Part shown: positions 1 to 7,527 of the stretch, piece after piece
How the letters are laid out: every line of letters begins with the position of its first letter
How positions within the stretch are numbered: position 1 is the stretch's first letter
NCBI RefSeq assembly: GCF_002929555.1
Contig: NZ_PJJP01000019.1
Coordinates: 8,028 to 62,379 of the forward strand
DNA: 54,352 bases
Origin: Cryobacterium sp. N22
GTDB taxonomy: Bacteria; Actinomycetota; Actinomycetes; Actinomycetales; Microbacteriaceae
Direction of reading: 5' to 3'
Translations under genes and position numbers: made by a program
The notes under the pieces: model-generated
Databases searched by the model: none
The model's input: the letters and a program-made list of their open reading frames with translations, nothing else
Told to the model about the DNA's origin: nothing

Positions 1-50
1 CTTCAACACTTCGAGGATCGGTGATGCGGGGAGGGAATGTGCGCGGCTGC

Positions 51-1241
51 TCAGACATCGAGCGGGCCGAGCCAGGCGGTGGCGACGGTGGCGTGGGCGG
101 AGTCGGCGTTGGAGGGGTGGAACAGCCCGGCCAGCACGTCGCGATACAGCCGGCCGAGTTCGTCGCCGGAGAAGTAGCTGGCGCCGCCGTTCACCCGCAG
201 CATCAGGTCCACGACCTGCATGGCGCTCTCCACGCTGCGGTGCTTGAGGCCGGCGAGCCTGGCGAACCAGAACGGGCCGTGGTCGACGAGGGTTTCGACG
301 TCGCCGGCCAGCGTCTGAATCTGCGGGTACACGGCATCCAGCAGCAGGGCCGCCTCGGCGATGCGGCGGCGGATGTCCGGATCCTGCGCGAGAGCGCGGC
401 CGTCGTTCTTGGCCGAGCGGCGCCGTTTCGCGGCCTCAACCCCCAGCTCCAGCGCCCGTTGGGCGATGCCGGTGTACACGCTCGAGAGCAGGATCTCGAA
501 GGTGGCGAAGATACCGAAGATCAGCGGGTCGTTGACCGGTCCGGGCGGGAGGGTGCGCACCACCCGGTCGGCGGGGGCGAAGGCCCCGTCGAGCAGGGTG
601 GTCTGGCTCTGGCTGCCGCGCATGCCGAGGGTGTCCCAGTCGTCCTTCCGGGTGATTCCGGGGTCTGCGCGGTCCAGGAACGCCCACACGATCAGCGGCC
701 GGGCCGGATCGGAGCTGTCCAGGCCCATGGTGCCCAGTTGGGTCCAGACCGGGGAGAGGGAGGTGAAGATTTTGGTGCCGGTGAACCTGTAGCCGCCGCC
801 CTGCTGCGGAGCGGCATCCGTTGACGAGCCGAACAGCACCAGGTCGTTGCCGGGTTCGCTGACCCCGAAACCGAAGATCGCACCCTGCGCGGCCTCGGTG
901 AGGACGAATTCGAGGGCGGTGTCGCCCCTGTCGTGCATGGCCTTGGCGACGCCCGTCCAGACCAGGTGCATGTTCACCGCGAGGGCGGTGGCCGGGGCGT
1001 GCGCGGCCAGCCGGGACTGCTCGGCGGCCAGCTGCGGCAAGGTGAGGCCCAGCCCGCCGAAACGGGTCGGCACCAGGGCGCGGAGGTAGCCGGCGGCGGC
1101 GAGTTCGGCGACGTCGTCGAACGGGAAGGTGTTGGCGGCGTCGTGCGCGGCGGCGCGGGAGCGGATGCGGCCGAGGAGTGCGTCGTCGAGCACCGCGCCG
1201 GGGGCGGAGGAGGACGGTGCGGGGCGGGAAGATTCGGTCAC
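51..1241 (-). CDS. acyl-CoA dehydrogenase family protein
   Basis: The 396-residue product has the acyl-CoA dehydrogenase layout: a helical N-terminal domain (residues about 20-120), a central beta domain containing GFGVSEPGND and TGTKIFTSLSPVW, which normally contact FAD and acyl chain, and a C-terminal helical bundle. Enzymes of this family oxidise acyl-CoA thioesters with FAD and pass electrons to ETF; some relatives are flavin monooxygenases, so the substrate is not known. The GTG start is supported by a TAGGCT hexamer 7 nt upstream, which suggests a leaderless transcript. The gene lies 10 nt after the DUF4349 gene on the same strand, so it may also be read through from it. Confidence 0.85.
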   Translation of the reverse strand: MTESSRPAPSSSAPGAVLDDALLGRIRSRAAAHDAANTFPFDDVAELAAAGYLRALVPTRFGGLGLTLPQLAAEQSRLAAHAPATALAVNMHLVWTGVAKAMHDRGDTALEFVLTEAAQGAIFGFGVSEPGNDLVLFGSSTDAAPQQGGGYRFTGTKIFTSLSPVWTQLGTMGLDSSDPARPLIVWAFLDRADPGITRKDDWDTLGMRGSQSQTTLLDGAFAPADRVVRTLPPGPVNDPLIFGIFATFEILLSSVYTGIAQRALELGVEAAKRRRSAKNDGRALAQDPDIRRRIAEAALLLDAVYPQIQTLAGDVETLVDHGPFWFARLAGLKHRSVESAMQVVDLMLRVNGGASYFSGDELGRLYRDVLAGLFHPSNADSAHATVATAWLGPLDV

Positions 1242-1248
1242 ACCCGCA

Positions 1249-1254
1249 AGCCTA
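1249..1254 (-). promoter_or_regulatory. putative leaderless -10 (TAGGCT) of the acyl-CoA dehydrogenase gene
   Basis: TAGGCT lies 7 nt before the GTG at 1241 and no Shine-Dalgarno sequence is visible. The TAG stop codon of the upstream DUF4349 gene forms the first three bases of the hexamer. Its promoter role is inferred from spacing only. Confidence 0.45.
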
Positions 1255-2181
1255 CGTAGCCTTTCCCCTTCGCGTGGCCAGGCGCACGATGAGAAAGACG
1301 ATCCCGCCGGCCACCGCCAGGATGGCGAGCCAGGGCAGGGCGAATCCGATGCCGACGAGGAGGGCGCCGAGCGCCGTCACCAGGGTGTTCCAGCCGGCCA
1401 CGATGCCGGTCCAGAAATTGTCGGGGGCGCCGGGGGCGACGGTGCCGGTGGAGTACAGCTCGAGGCTGATGGTGGAGTACTCGATCTGGTCGGTGAGGTA
1501 GTCGCGCTGGGACTTCATGCCCTCCAGTTCGGCCTGGCGGGTCGAGAGTTCGCTCTCGATCGCGATCAGGTCGGTGGTGGTCGTCGCCTGAGACATCAGG
1601 GCCAGCAGTCGGTCGACGGAGGTGCTGAGGGCCGTGATCCTGGCGTCCAGATCCTGGCTCTGCTGGGTGACGTCGGAGGAATTCAGGGACACATAGTTCA
1701 CGGTGCCGAGGCCCCGGAGCGCGTCGAGGGTGCGGTCGAGGTCGCCGACGGGAATGCGCAGCGACAGGTTCGCGCTGGCGGACTGGTTCTCGGTCTCGGG
1801 GGTCTCGGTGCGGCTGTCGACGCGGCCGCCGGCCTCTTCGACGATCGTCGCGGCGTCTTCGGCCGAGCGGATCGGGTCGGCCACGGTCAGCGACACCGAA
1901 CCCGTCGTGATCACCGAGCGGTCCGCGATGGCGGTGTCGCCCGCGGCGTCGCCCACGGCGGCCTCGCCGGGCACCGGCAGCTCACCGGGCACGGTGCCGG
2001 AATCCAGCTCTGTGCGGGACCCGGAGTCGGTGGCGCTCTCCGAACCGAGGGTGGTGCAGCCGGCCAGGAGCAGGCCGGTGAGAGCCAGCGCGCCCGTCAC
2101 GCCGGCCCAGGTCTTCAGGCGGCGGGGCCGCCGTGTCGGGGCGGTCTGCGCCACACCTTGGGTCTCCGCGCTGTAGCTCAT
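1252..2181 (-). CDS. DUF4349 domain-containing lipoprotein
   Basis: The 309-residue protein starts with Arg-rich residues followed by a hydrophobic stretch and a lipobox LLAGC (Cys42), so it is a predicted lipoprotein. The middle holds a DUF4349-type domain with a long heptad-like coiled coil (about residues 165-235, with LDARITALSTSVDRL and RQAELEGMKSQ). The C-terminus has two hydrophobic segments ending in a basic tail. The function of DUF4349 is unknown. I chose the ATG at 2181 over an upstream start because a lipoprotein signal follows it directly and TACAGT lies exactly 6 nt before it. The acyl-CoA dehydrogenase gene begins 10 nt downstream. Confidence 0.85.
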   Translation of the reverse strand: MSYSAETQGVAQTAPTRRPRRLKTWAGVTGALALTGLLLAGCTTLGSESATDSGSRTELDSGTVPGELPVPGEAAVGDAAGDTAIADRSVITTGSVSLTVADPIRSAEDAATIVEEAGGRVDSRTETPETENQSASANLSLRIPVGDLDRTLDALRGLGTVNYVSLNSSDVTQQSQDLDARITALSTSVDRLLALMSQATTTTDLIAIESELSTRQAELEGMKSQRDYLTDQIEYSTISLELYSTGTVAPGAPDNFWTGIVAGWNTLVTALGALLVGIGFALPWLAILAVAGGIVFLIVRLATRRGKAT

Positions 2182-2187
2182 GGGCCC

Positions 2188-2193
2188 ACTGTA
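2188..2193 (-). promoter_or_regulatory. putative leaderless -10 (TACAGT) of the DUF4349 gene
   Basis: On the minus strand TACAGT is followed by six bases (GGGCCC) and then the ATG at 2181. This is the TAnnnT-N6-ATG arrangement of actinobacterial leaderless genes. Inferred from position. Confidence 0.5.
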
Positions 2194-2342
2194 TTGTCGG
2201 TCCGCATCCGCTATCTGGATGGTTTCTGGGAGTCGGATCACAATCGAGTCTCGACCTCGGGCCGCGTCGTACGCTCGAAGTGGCGCCGGCTTCTGCGGCG
2301 CCGTTGCAGAAAACACTTTCAGTTCTCGCTCGAGGAGGAACC

Positions 2343-2555
2343 ATGGGATTCGCAGACGACGCCAAAGACGCCATCGCGGCCACCGGCCAGAAGATCGGAC
2401 GCGCGGCGGAAGACGCCAAGGAACGCGTGTCGGACAAGCTCGACGAAACCAAGGCCGACGCCGAGGTCAAGAAGGCCGAGGCCGAGGTCAAGCACGCCGA
2501 AGCCGAGCGGGACGCCACCAAGGCCAAGAACGACTACAAGGAAGGCCTGCGCTAG
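2343..2555 (+). CDS. small Lys/Ala/Glu-rich helical protein
   Basis: This 70-residue acidic and basic, Ala-rich protein has no hydrophobic segment. It repeats motifs such as KKAEAEVKHAEAE, which predict one long amphipathic helix. It resembles small LEA-like or CsbD-like stress proteins in composition, but I cannot assign it to a family. A strong ribosome binding site (GAGGAGG, 2333-2339) sits 3-4 nt before the ATG. It is followed after 23 nt by the hydrolase gene, so the two are probably co-transcribed. Confidence 0.7.
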   Translation: MGFADDAKDAIAATGQKIGRAAEDAKERVSDKLDETKADAEVKKAEAEVKHAEAERDATKAKNDYKEGLR

Positions 2556-2578
2556 CCGCGGCCGCCGGGAGCGGCGCC

Positions 2579-3439
2579 GTGGCCACAGGCCGCGGACGCT
2601 GGGCGCTGACGGAGGTCCTCCGTCGGCGCCGCGCCCCGCAACTGTTCATCCAGACCGACACCGGCACCGGCCCCGTCGTGATCCTGGTGCACGGCATCGC
2701 CTCGACCGCGGTGACCTTCCGGAAGGTTGTACCGTTGCTGGCCCCCGGGCACCGGGTCATCGCCGTGGACATCCTCGGCCACGGCGCCTCGCCGGCGCCG
2801 GCGGACTGCGAGTACACCCTCGACGACCACGTCGCGGCGCTCGCCGCGACCATCCGGGCGCTGAATCTGCGCGAGCCCTTCGTGCTGGTCGGGCATTCGC
2901 TGGGCAGCCTGATCGCCACCCGGTATGCCGCCGAGCACCGCTGGTACACCCGGCCCGGTCTGCGGGTCTCCCGTCTGGTGCTCGTGGGGCCGCCGATCTA
3001 TCTCTCGCCGACTGACATCGGCGACCCGTGGGTGCGTGCCAGGGTCACCGCATACCTGCGGGCCTACGAGTTCCTCCGGTCGAACAAGGACTTCACCCTC
3101 GCCAACGCTGCGGTGCTGGGCCGGCTGCTGCCCAAGGGCATCCTGGATCTGACCGAGGACACCTGGACCCCGTTCGTGAAGTCGCTCGAGCACTGCATCG
3201 AATCGCAGACGATGGTGAGCGACATCGCCGGCCTGGGCATCCCCGTCGACCTGATCTACGGGGCGCTGGACGCCTTCGTGGCGCCGGGCAGCCTGCGTGT
3301 GGTGGAGCGGATGCGGCACGTGACCACCCACCGGGTGGAGGCCAACGACCACATCGTGCGCAGCCGCATCGCGAAGGTGCTCGTGAAGGTGATCGACGGC
3401 GAGGATGGCGGTGGCGCTGCCGGTCGTCTGCCAGCATGA
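2579..3439 (+). CDS. alpha/beta hydrolase
   Basis: The 286-residue protein shows the alpha/beta hydrolase fold: an oxyanion motif VHGIAS, DILGHGAS, the nucleophile elbow GHSLGS (Ser as nucleophile), an acid candidate in YGALDAF and a C-terminal His in EANDHIVRSR. Substrate is unknown. The GTG at 2579 is preferred because a GGGAG lies about 8 nt upstream and it follows the small protein gene by 23 nt; longer readings overlap that gene. It is followed after 4 nt by a GNAT gene, probably in one operon. Confidence 0.8.
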   Translation: MATGRGRWALTEVLRRRRAPQLFIQTDTGTGPVVILVHGIASTAVTFRKVVPLLAPGHRVIAVDILGHGASPAPADCEYTLDDHVAALAATIRALNLREPFVLVGHSLGSLIATRYAAEHRWYTRPGLRVSRLVLVGPPIYLSPTDIGDPWVRARVTAYLRAYEFLRSNKDFTLANAAVLGRLLPKGILDLTEDTWTPFVKSLEHCIESQTMVSDIAGLGIPVDLIYGALDAFVAPGSLRVVERMRHVTTHRVEANDHIVRSRIAKVLVKVIDGEDGGGAAGRLPA

Positions 3440-3443
3440 ACCG

Positions 3444-4250
3444 ATGACACATCCCGCGGATTACCTCCAGGCCTATGACGACCAGCTGAGAACCGACGCC
3501 GAAACGCCCAGCGCGATCAGCGTGACCCGGCTCGGCCCGCTGCGTCTCGTGACGTTCGCGGGCGGTCGCGGCTTCGTCACCTACCGCGACCTCGGTGGCG
3601 CTGACGGCCCGGCGGTCGCACGGCTGGTTACGGGGGCACTGGATCATTTCCGCGCCGACCCGCAGATCAACCGGGTCGAATGGAAGAGCCGCGGCCACGA
3701 CCACGCGCCCGGGCTGCACGCGGCGCTGCTGGCGAACGGGTTCGAGGCCGACGACGCCGAATCCATCATGATCGGCCCGCTCGAGGCGCTCTGTGCAGGC
3801 GTCGATACCCCGGCGGGAGTGACCGTGCGGCGGCTCACGACCGAGGCCGACGTGCGGGCCATGAGCGCAGCCGTCGATGAAGCGTTCGGCGACCCGGCCG
3901 ACACGCGGATGGCCGAAGCACTGCTCGCCCGCCTCGCCCGCGACGACGGCATGGAGCTGTGGGGAGCGGAGACGGACGGACGTTTCGTTTGCGGAGGTCG
4001 GCTCGAACCGGTGCCGGGTACCGAATTCGTGGGCATCTGGGGTGGCGCCACCCTCGAGGCCTACCGGGGCCGCGGCATCTACCGTGCCCTGACCGCCGCG
4101 CGCGCCCGGTCCGCCCTCGCCCAGGGGAAGAAACTTGTGCACAGCGACTCGACCGAGGATTCGCGCCCGATCCTGGAACGGTCCGGCCTGATCAGGGTAT
4201 CCACGACCACGCCGTACAACTGGAGCCGGGCGCGGCGCCCTCAAGTCTGA
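3444..4250 (+). CDS. GNAT family N-acetyltransferase
   Basis: This is a 268-residue protein with a C-terminal GNAT domain (about residues 120-268). The acetyl-CoA loop is seen in ATLEAYRGRGIYRALTAARAR, with the Q/RxxGxG/A-like RGRGIY segment. The N-terminal 100 residues look like a degenerate second GNAT-like fold or substrate domain. Family members transfer an acetyl group from acetyl-CoA to an amine; the substrate here is unknown. The ATG at 3444 begins 4 nt after the hydrolase stop. An in-frame upstream ATG at 3405 would overlap the hydrolase gene and is less likely. Confidence 0.8.
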   Translation: MTHPADYLQAYDDQLRTDAETPSAISVTRLGPLRLVTFAGGRGFVTYRDLGGADGPAVARLVTGALDHFRADPQINRVEWKSRGHDHAPGLHAALLANGFEADDAESIMIGPLEALCAGVDTPAGVTVRRLTTEADVRAMSAAVDEAFGDPADTRMAEALLARLARDDGMELWGAETDGRFVCGGRLEPVPGTEFVGIWGGATLEAYRGRGIYRALTAARARSALAQGKKLVHSDSTEDSRPILERSGLIRVSTTTPYNWSRARRPQV

Positions 4251-4299
4251 GGATCACCCGGCAGCCGGGAGTGTCCCCGCTGTGGTCGGGCCGCGTGGA

Positions 4300-4305
4300 T
4301 AGGCT
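4300..4305 (+). promoter_or_regulatory. putative leaderless -10 (TAGGCT) of the aldo/keto reductase gene
   Basis: TAGGCT, then six bases, then the ATG at 4312, with no Shine-Dalgarno sequence. Same spacing as many other genes in the window. Confidence 0.5.
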
Positions 4306-4311
4306 GGTCGG

Positions 4312-5298
4312 ATGGACACTAGAACACTGGGCAGAACCGGCCGCACCGTCTCCGTCATCGGACTGGGCACCTGGCAGCTGGGCGCCGACTGGGGCGACGT
4401 CACCGAGGCCGACGCCACCGCCGTGCTCGCCGCCTCCGTCGAGGCCGGCGTCACCTTCTTCGACACCGCGGACGTCTACGGCGACGGCCGCAGCGAGCAG
4501 ATCATCGGGCACTTCCTCGAGCACGGCGCCCCCGGCGTCGACATCACCGTGGCCACCAAGATGGGCCGCCGGGCCGAGCAGCTGCCGGAGAACTACGTGC
4601 TGGCGAACTTCCGCGAGTGGACCGAGCGGTCCCGCCGGAACCTCGGCACCGAGACCCTCGACCTGGTGCAGCTGCACTGCCCGCCGAGCGCGGTCGTCGA
4701 GTCCGGCGAGGTCTACGACGCCCTGGACAGCCTCGTCGACGAGGGCGTGATCGCCAACTACGGCGTGAGCGTGGAAACCTGCGAGCAGGCGCTGGCGGCC
4801 ATCGCCCGGCCCGGCATCGCCACCGTGCAGATCATCCTCAACGCGTTCAGGCTCAAGCCGCTGGACGAGGTCGTGCCGGCCGCACGCGCCGCCGGCGTGG
4901 GCATCATCGCCCGGGTGCCGCTGGCCAGCGGGCTGCTCACCGGCAAGTACACCCGCGAGACGGTGTTTGCCGAAAACGACCACCGCAACTACAACCGTGA
5001 CGGCAGCGCCTTCGACGTGGGCGAGACTTTCTCCGGCGTCGACTACGAGACCGGCCTGATCGCCGCGACCGAGTTCGCCGCGCTGGTGCCGGAGGGCCTC
5101 ACGCCCGCTCAGGCCGCGCTGGCCTGGGTGGCGCAGATCGACGGGGTGTCCTCGGTGATCCCCGGCGCCCGGTCGGTGTCGCAGGCGCAGGGCAACGCAT
5201 CCGCCGGCGCCCTGCCGCAGCTGTCCGAGGAGTTCATGGTGGGCGTGCAGTCCATCTACGACCGCCTCCTGCGCGCGTCCATCCACGAGCGCTGGTAA
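4312..5298 (+). CDS. aldo/keto reductase (YajO/Tas-like)
   Basis: The 328-residue protein has the aldo/keto reductase barrel. It starts with RTLGRTGRTVSVIGLGTWQLG, has the catalytic Asp/Tyr in FFDTADVYGDGRSE, Lys in VATKMGRR and His in LVQLHCPPS. It ends with an NADP-binding segment SSVIPGARSVSQAQGNA. It probably reduces carbonyl compounds with NADPH; the substrate is unknown. The gene stands alone, has a leaderless-type promoter, and converges on another aldo/keto reductase gene across a palindromic terminator. Confidence 0.88.
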   Translation: MDTRTLGRTGRTVSVIGLGTWQLGADWGDVTEADATAVLAASVEAGVTFFDTADVYGDGRSEQIIGHFLEHGAPGVDITVATKMGRRAEQLPENYVLANFREWTERSRRNLGTETLDLVQLHCPPSAVVESGEVYDALDSLVDEGVIANYGVSVETCEQALAAIARPGIATVQIILNAFRLKPLDEVVPAARAAGVGIIARVPLASGLLTGKYTRETVFAENDHRNYNRDGSAFDVGETFSGVDYETGLIAATEFAALVPEGLTPAQAALAWVAQIDGVSSVIPGARSVSQAQGNASAGALPQLSEEFMVGVQSIYDRLLRASIHERW

Positions 5299-5300
5299 CT

Positions 5301-5361
5301 CGCGAACTGTGAGCTAAGCACCTTCCCACGCGCTGGGAAGGTGCTTTTCTCACGGTTCGCG
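5301..5361 (+). repeat. palindromic repeat family A, copy 1 (61 bp), with embedded bidirectional terminator
   Basis: The outer arms are CGCGAACTGTGAG and CTCACGGTTCGCG. The inner arms form a perfect 13-bp stem (5316-5328 with 5334-5346; arm AAGCACCTTCCCA) with loop CGCGC, followed by a T-rich run on each strand. The element begins 2 nt after one stop codon and ends 3 nt before the stop of the convergent gene. It can act as a terminator in both directions. Confidence 0.85.
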
Positions 5362-5364
5362 GGG

Positions 5365-6192
5365 TTAGTCGAGGTCGTTGGGGTCTCTTCCGGTGCGCTC
5401 GCCGGCGTCCAGGGCCTGGATGGCGGCGTGGTCGTCGGCATCCAGGGTGAAATCGAACACGTCGAGGTTCTCGCGGATGCGGGACGGGGTCACCGATTTG
5501 GGGATCGCGACGTCGCCGAGGTCGAGGTGCCAGCGCAGCACGACCTGCGCGGCGGACTTGCCGTACCGGGCGCCGATGGCGTCGAGGGTTTTGTTGCCGA
5601 TTGCACGTCCCCGCGCCAGTGGCGACCAGTCCTCGGTGAGGATGCCGTGCGCGGCGTTGTACGCGCGCACCTCGGCCTGTTGCAACCACGGATGCAGCTC
5701 CACCTGGTTGACCGCGGGCACGATGTCGGTCTCGGCGAGCAACCGGTCCAGGTGCTGGGTGTGGAAGTTCGACACCCCGATCGACCGGGCGCGCCCGTCG
5801 GCCTTGATCGTCTCCAGGGCGCGGTAGGTGTCGACGTAACGGTCCTGCCGGGGTGCCGGCCAGTGGATCAGGTACAGGTCCACGTAGTCCAGGCCCAGCT
5901 TGGCCAGGCTCTCGTCGAACGCGCGCAGGGTCTCGTCGTAGCCGTGCCGGTCGTTCCAGACCTTGGTGGTGACGAAAACCTCGTCGCGGGGGAGGGCGGC
6001 ACGGGCCAGCCCCTCGCCGACGCCGCGTTCGTTCTCGTACAACGCCGCGGTGTCGACGTGCCGGTAGCCCGCTTCCAACGCGATCTGCACGGTGCCGGCG
6101 GCGAGGGCATCCGGGATTTTGTAGACCCCGAGCCCGAGCTGGGGGATGGTGTGGCCGTCGTTCATCAGAAGCGTGTGGTCCATGCCTCTCAT
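5365..6192 (-). CDS. aldo/keto reductase (2,5-diketo-gluconate reductase-like)
   Basis: The 275-residue product matches the AKR5-type family in length and motifs: [17 protein letters not shown] at the N-terminus, catalytic Asp/Tyr in VDTAALYENE, Lys in VTTKVWND, His in LIHWPAP, and an NADPH site around IPKSVTPSRIRENLDVF. It probably reduces small ketones or aldehydes. I chose the ATG at 6192 because GAGGGG lies 5 nt upstream; the ATG at 6183 is the alternative. An open frame continues upstream to 6375 but encodes a remnant of a different family and is listed separately. It is paralogous to the protein at 27376. Confidence 0.87.
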   Translation of the reverse strand: MRGMDHTLLMNDGHTIPQLGLGVYKIPDALAAGTVQIALEAGYRHVDTAALYENERGVGEGLARAALPRDEVFVTTKVWNDRHGYDETLRAFDESLAKLGLDYVDLYLIHWPAPRQDRYVDTYRALETIKADGRARSIGVSNFHTQHLDRLLAETDIVPAVNQVELHPWLQQAEVRAYNAAHGILTEDWSPLARGRAIGNKTLDAIGARYGKSAAQVVLRWHLDLGDVAIPKSVTPSRIRENLDVFDFTLDADDHAAIQALDAGERTGRDPNDLD

Positions 6193-6221
6193 TAAACCCC
6201 TCGCGCTGGTGTGACCCGTCC

Positions 6222-6375
6222 TTGTCGCGAACCGTGACTTGAGCCGCACGGCGCGAAAAGGGGCGCACAGGTCGGCTCCCTGGAGGCGGCGCCGGGTGAG
6301 GCCGAGGCTTCGGGCCAGGGCGACCGGGAAGGGCTCGCCCAGGAGCTCGGGCGGAAGGGGTGTGCGTCGTGGCAT
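6222..6375 (-). pseudogene. truncated N-terminal remnant of a DUF559/AbiEi-like gene
   Basis: From the ATG at 6375 the first 44 or so codons read MPRRTPLPPELLGEPF and then RRRLQGADLCAPFRAVR. This resembles the N-terminal winged-helix region of actinobacterial DUF559 (Vsr-like)/AbiEi-type proteins, recalled from memory. The homology stops where the DNA matches the outer arm of repeat family A (6224-6240), after which the frame runs into the reductase gene. The rest of the original gene is missing. It is either a pseudogene or an unusual fusion; I favour the pseudogene. Confidence 0.5.
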
Positions 6376-6440
6376 GCACAGAGGATGCCAAATTGGCGCC
6401 CACCGTCGGGGAATCTCTCCACAGGGCTGGCCGTGCCTCT

Positions 6441-6501
6441 CGCGAACTGAGAGAAAAGCCCCAGAAGCGCGCGTTTTTGGGTGCTTAAGTCACGGTTCGC
6501 G
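6441..6501 (+). repeat. palindromic repeat family A, copy 2 (61 bp)
   Basis: The ends are CGCGAACTGAGAG and AAGTCACGGTTCGCG. The inner stem is eroded relative to copies 1 and 4 (AAAGCCCCAGAA against TTTTTGGGTGCTT). Unlike the other copies it lies between divergently oriented sequences, so a terminator role is not obvious here. Confidence 0.75.
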
Positions 6502-6514
6502 GGAGGGTGGGGCC

Positions 6515-6520
6515 TAGTCT
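6515..6520 (+). promoter_or_regulatory. putative leaderless -10 (TAGTCT) of the SDR gene
   Basis: TAGTCT lies six bases before the ATG at 6527. It starts 14 bp after repeat A copy 2. Confidence 0.45.
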
Positions 6521-6526
6521 CGGGGG

Positions 6527-7462
6527 ATGGAATCCGCACTGCACGGTAGGACGGCGCTCGTGACCGGGGTGTCGCGGCGCAAGGGCATCGGCTACGCGGT
6601 GGCGGTGCGCCTGGCCGAGCTGGGCGCCAGTGTGTTCATCCAGCACTTCGCTCCGCACGACGACGAGCAGCCCTGGGGCGGTGACGACCTCGATGCGGTG
6701 CGTACGGGCATCCGCTCGGCGTTGACCGAGGGCGCCGTGTTCGGTGACGTGAGCGCCGACCTGGCCGGGCCGGATGCCGCGGCGGCGGTCGTGCGCGCGG
6801 CCGTCGGCCTCACCGGCCGGGTCGACATCCTGGTGGCCAACCACGCCCGCAGCGGCGGCGACGGCTCCATTTTCGACATGACCGCGGACATGCTCGACGG
6901 GCACTGGCAGGTCAACGCGCGCTCCACGCTGCTGCTCACCCGCGCCTTCGCCGAACAGTTCGGGGACGCGGCCCGCCCGGACGCGGCCGGTGCGGACGCG
7001 GCCGGTGCGGCGCCGACGGACGCTGCAGTTGCGGCGCCGACGCCGCGGCGCCCCGGTGAGCGCGGAGACCTGCCCGCCGCCGCCATCGACGAGTTCGCCA
7101 CCGGGCGGGTGATCTGGCTGACATCCGGGCAGATCCACGGGCCGATGCCGGGCGAGGTCGCCTACGCGGCCAGCAAGGCTGTCCTGGCCGGGCTCACCCC
7201 CACCGTGGCCAGCGAGCTGCTGGTGCGCGGCATCATCCTCAACACGGTCAATCCCGGTCCGGTGAATACCGGCTACCTCGATCCGGAAACCACCGACCGC
7301 CCCCTGGACGGCATGCTCGAGTACCTGCGCACCCTCCCGTTCGGCCGGTTCGGCGAGCCCACCGACCCCGCCCGCCTGATCGGTTGGCTGTGCACCACGG
7401 AGGCCCGCTGGCTGGTGGGACAGGTCCTCACCAGCGACGGCGGTTTCAGCCTCGCGAACTGA
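6527..7462 (+). CDS. SDR family oxidoreductase
   Basis: The 311-residue protein has the short-chain dehydrogenase signature: TGVSRRKGIGYAVAVRLAELG at the N-terminus for NAD(P), a NHARSGG segment in place of NNAG, the Ser in WLTSGQIHG and YAASKAV with the YxxxK pair. The C-terminal motif LVGQVLTSDGG is typical. Substrate is unknown. Between residues about 145 and 180 there is an Ala/Pro/Asp-rich stretch rich in DAAGADAAGA-like repeats that the family normally lacks. The last codons (Leu-Ala-Asn-stop) are contributed by the left arm of repeat A copy 3. Confidence 0.87.
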   Translation: MESALHGRTALVTGVSRRKGIGYAVAVRLAELGASVFIQHFAPHDDEQPWGGDDLDAVRTGIRSALTEGAVFGDVSADLAGPDAAAAVVRAAVGLTGRVDILVANHARSGGDGSIFDMTADMLDGHWQVNARSTLLLTRAFAEQFGDAARPDAAGADAAGAAPTDAAVAAPTPRRPGERGDLPAAAIDEFATGRVIWLTSGQIHGPMPGEVAYAASKAVLAGLTPTVASELLVRGIILNTVNPGPVNTGYLDPETTDRPLDGMLEYLRTLPFGRFGEPTDPARLIGWLCTTEARWLVGQVLTSDGGFSLAN

Positions 7463-7513
7463 GAGAAAAGCCCCAGAAACTCGAGTTTTTAGGTGCTTAG
7501 GTCACAGTTCGCG
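7453..7513 (+). repeat. palindromic repeat family A, copy 3 (61 bp)
   Basis: The ends are CGCGAACTGAGAG and GTCACAGTTCGCG around a central perfect palindrome AAACTCGAGTTT. It supplies the stop codon of the upstream SDR gene and ends 14 nt before the stop of the convergent MFS gene. Confidence 0.8.
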
Positions 7514-7527
7514 GGAGAAGGGCGGGG

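Noticed and set aside
1129..3015. Long open frame of 628 codons on the plus strand over the first genes
   Set aside because: It is antisense to the DUF4349 gene and out of frame with the hydrolase. Its composition is the Arg/Gly/Ala/His-rich type produced by high-GC shadow frames, with no domain.
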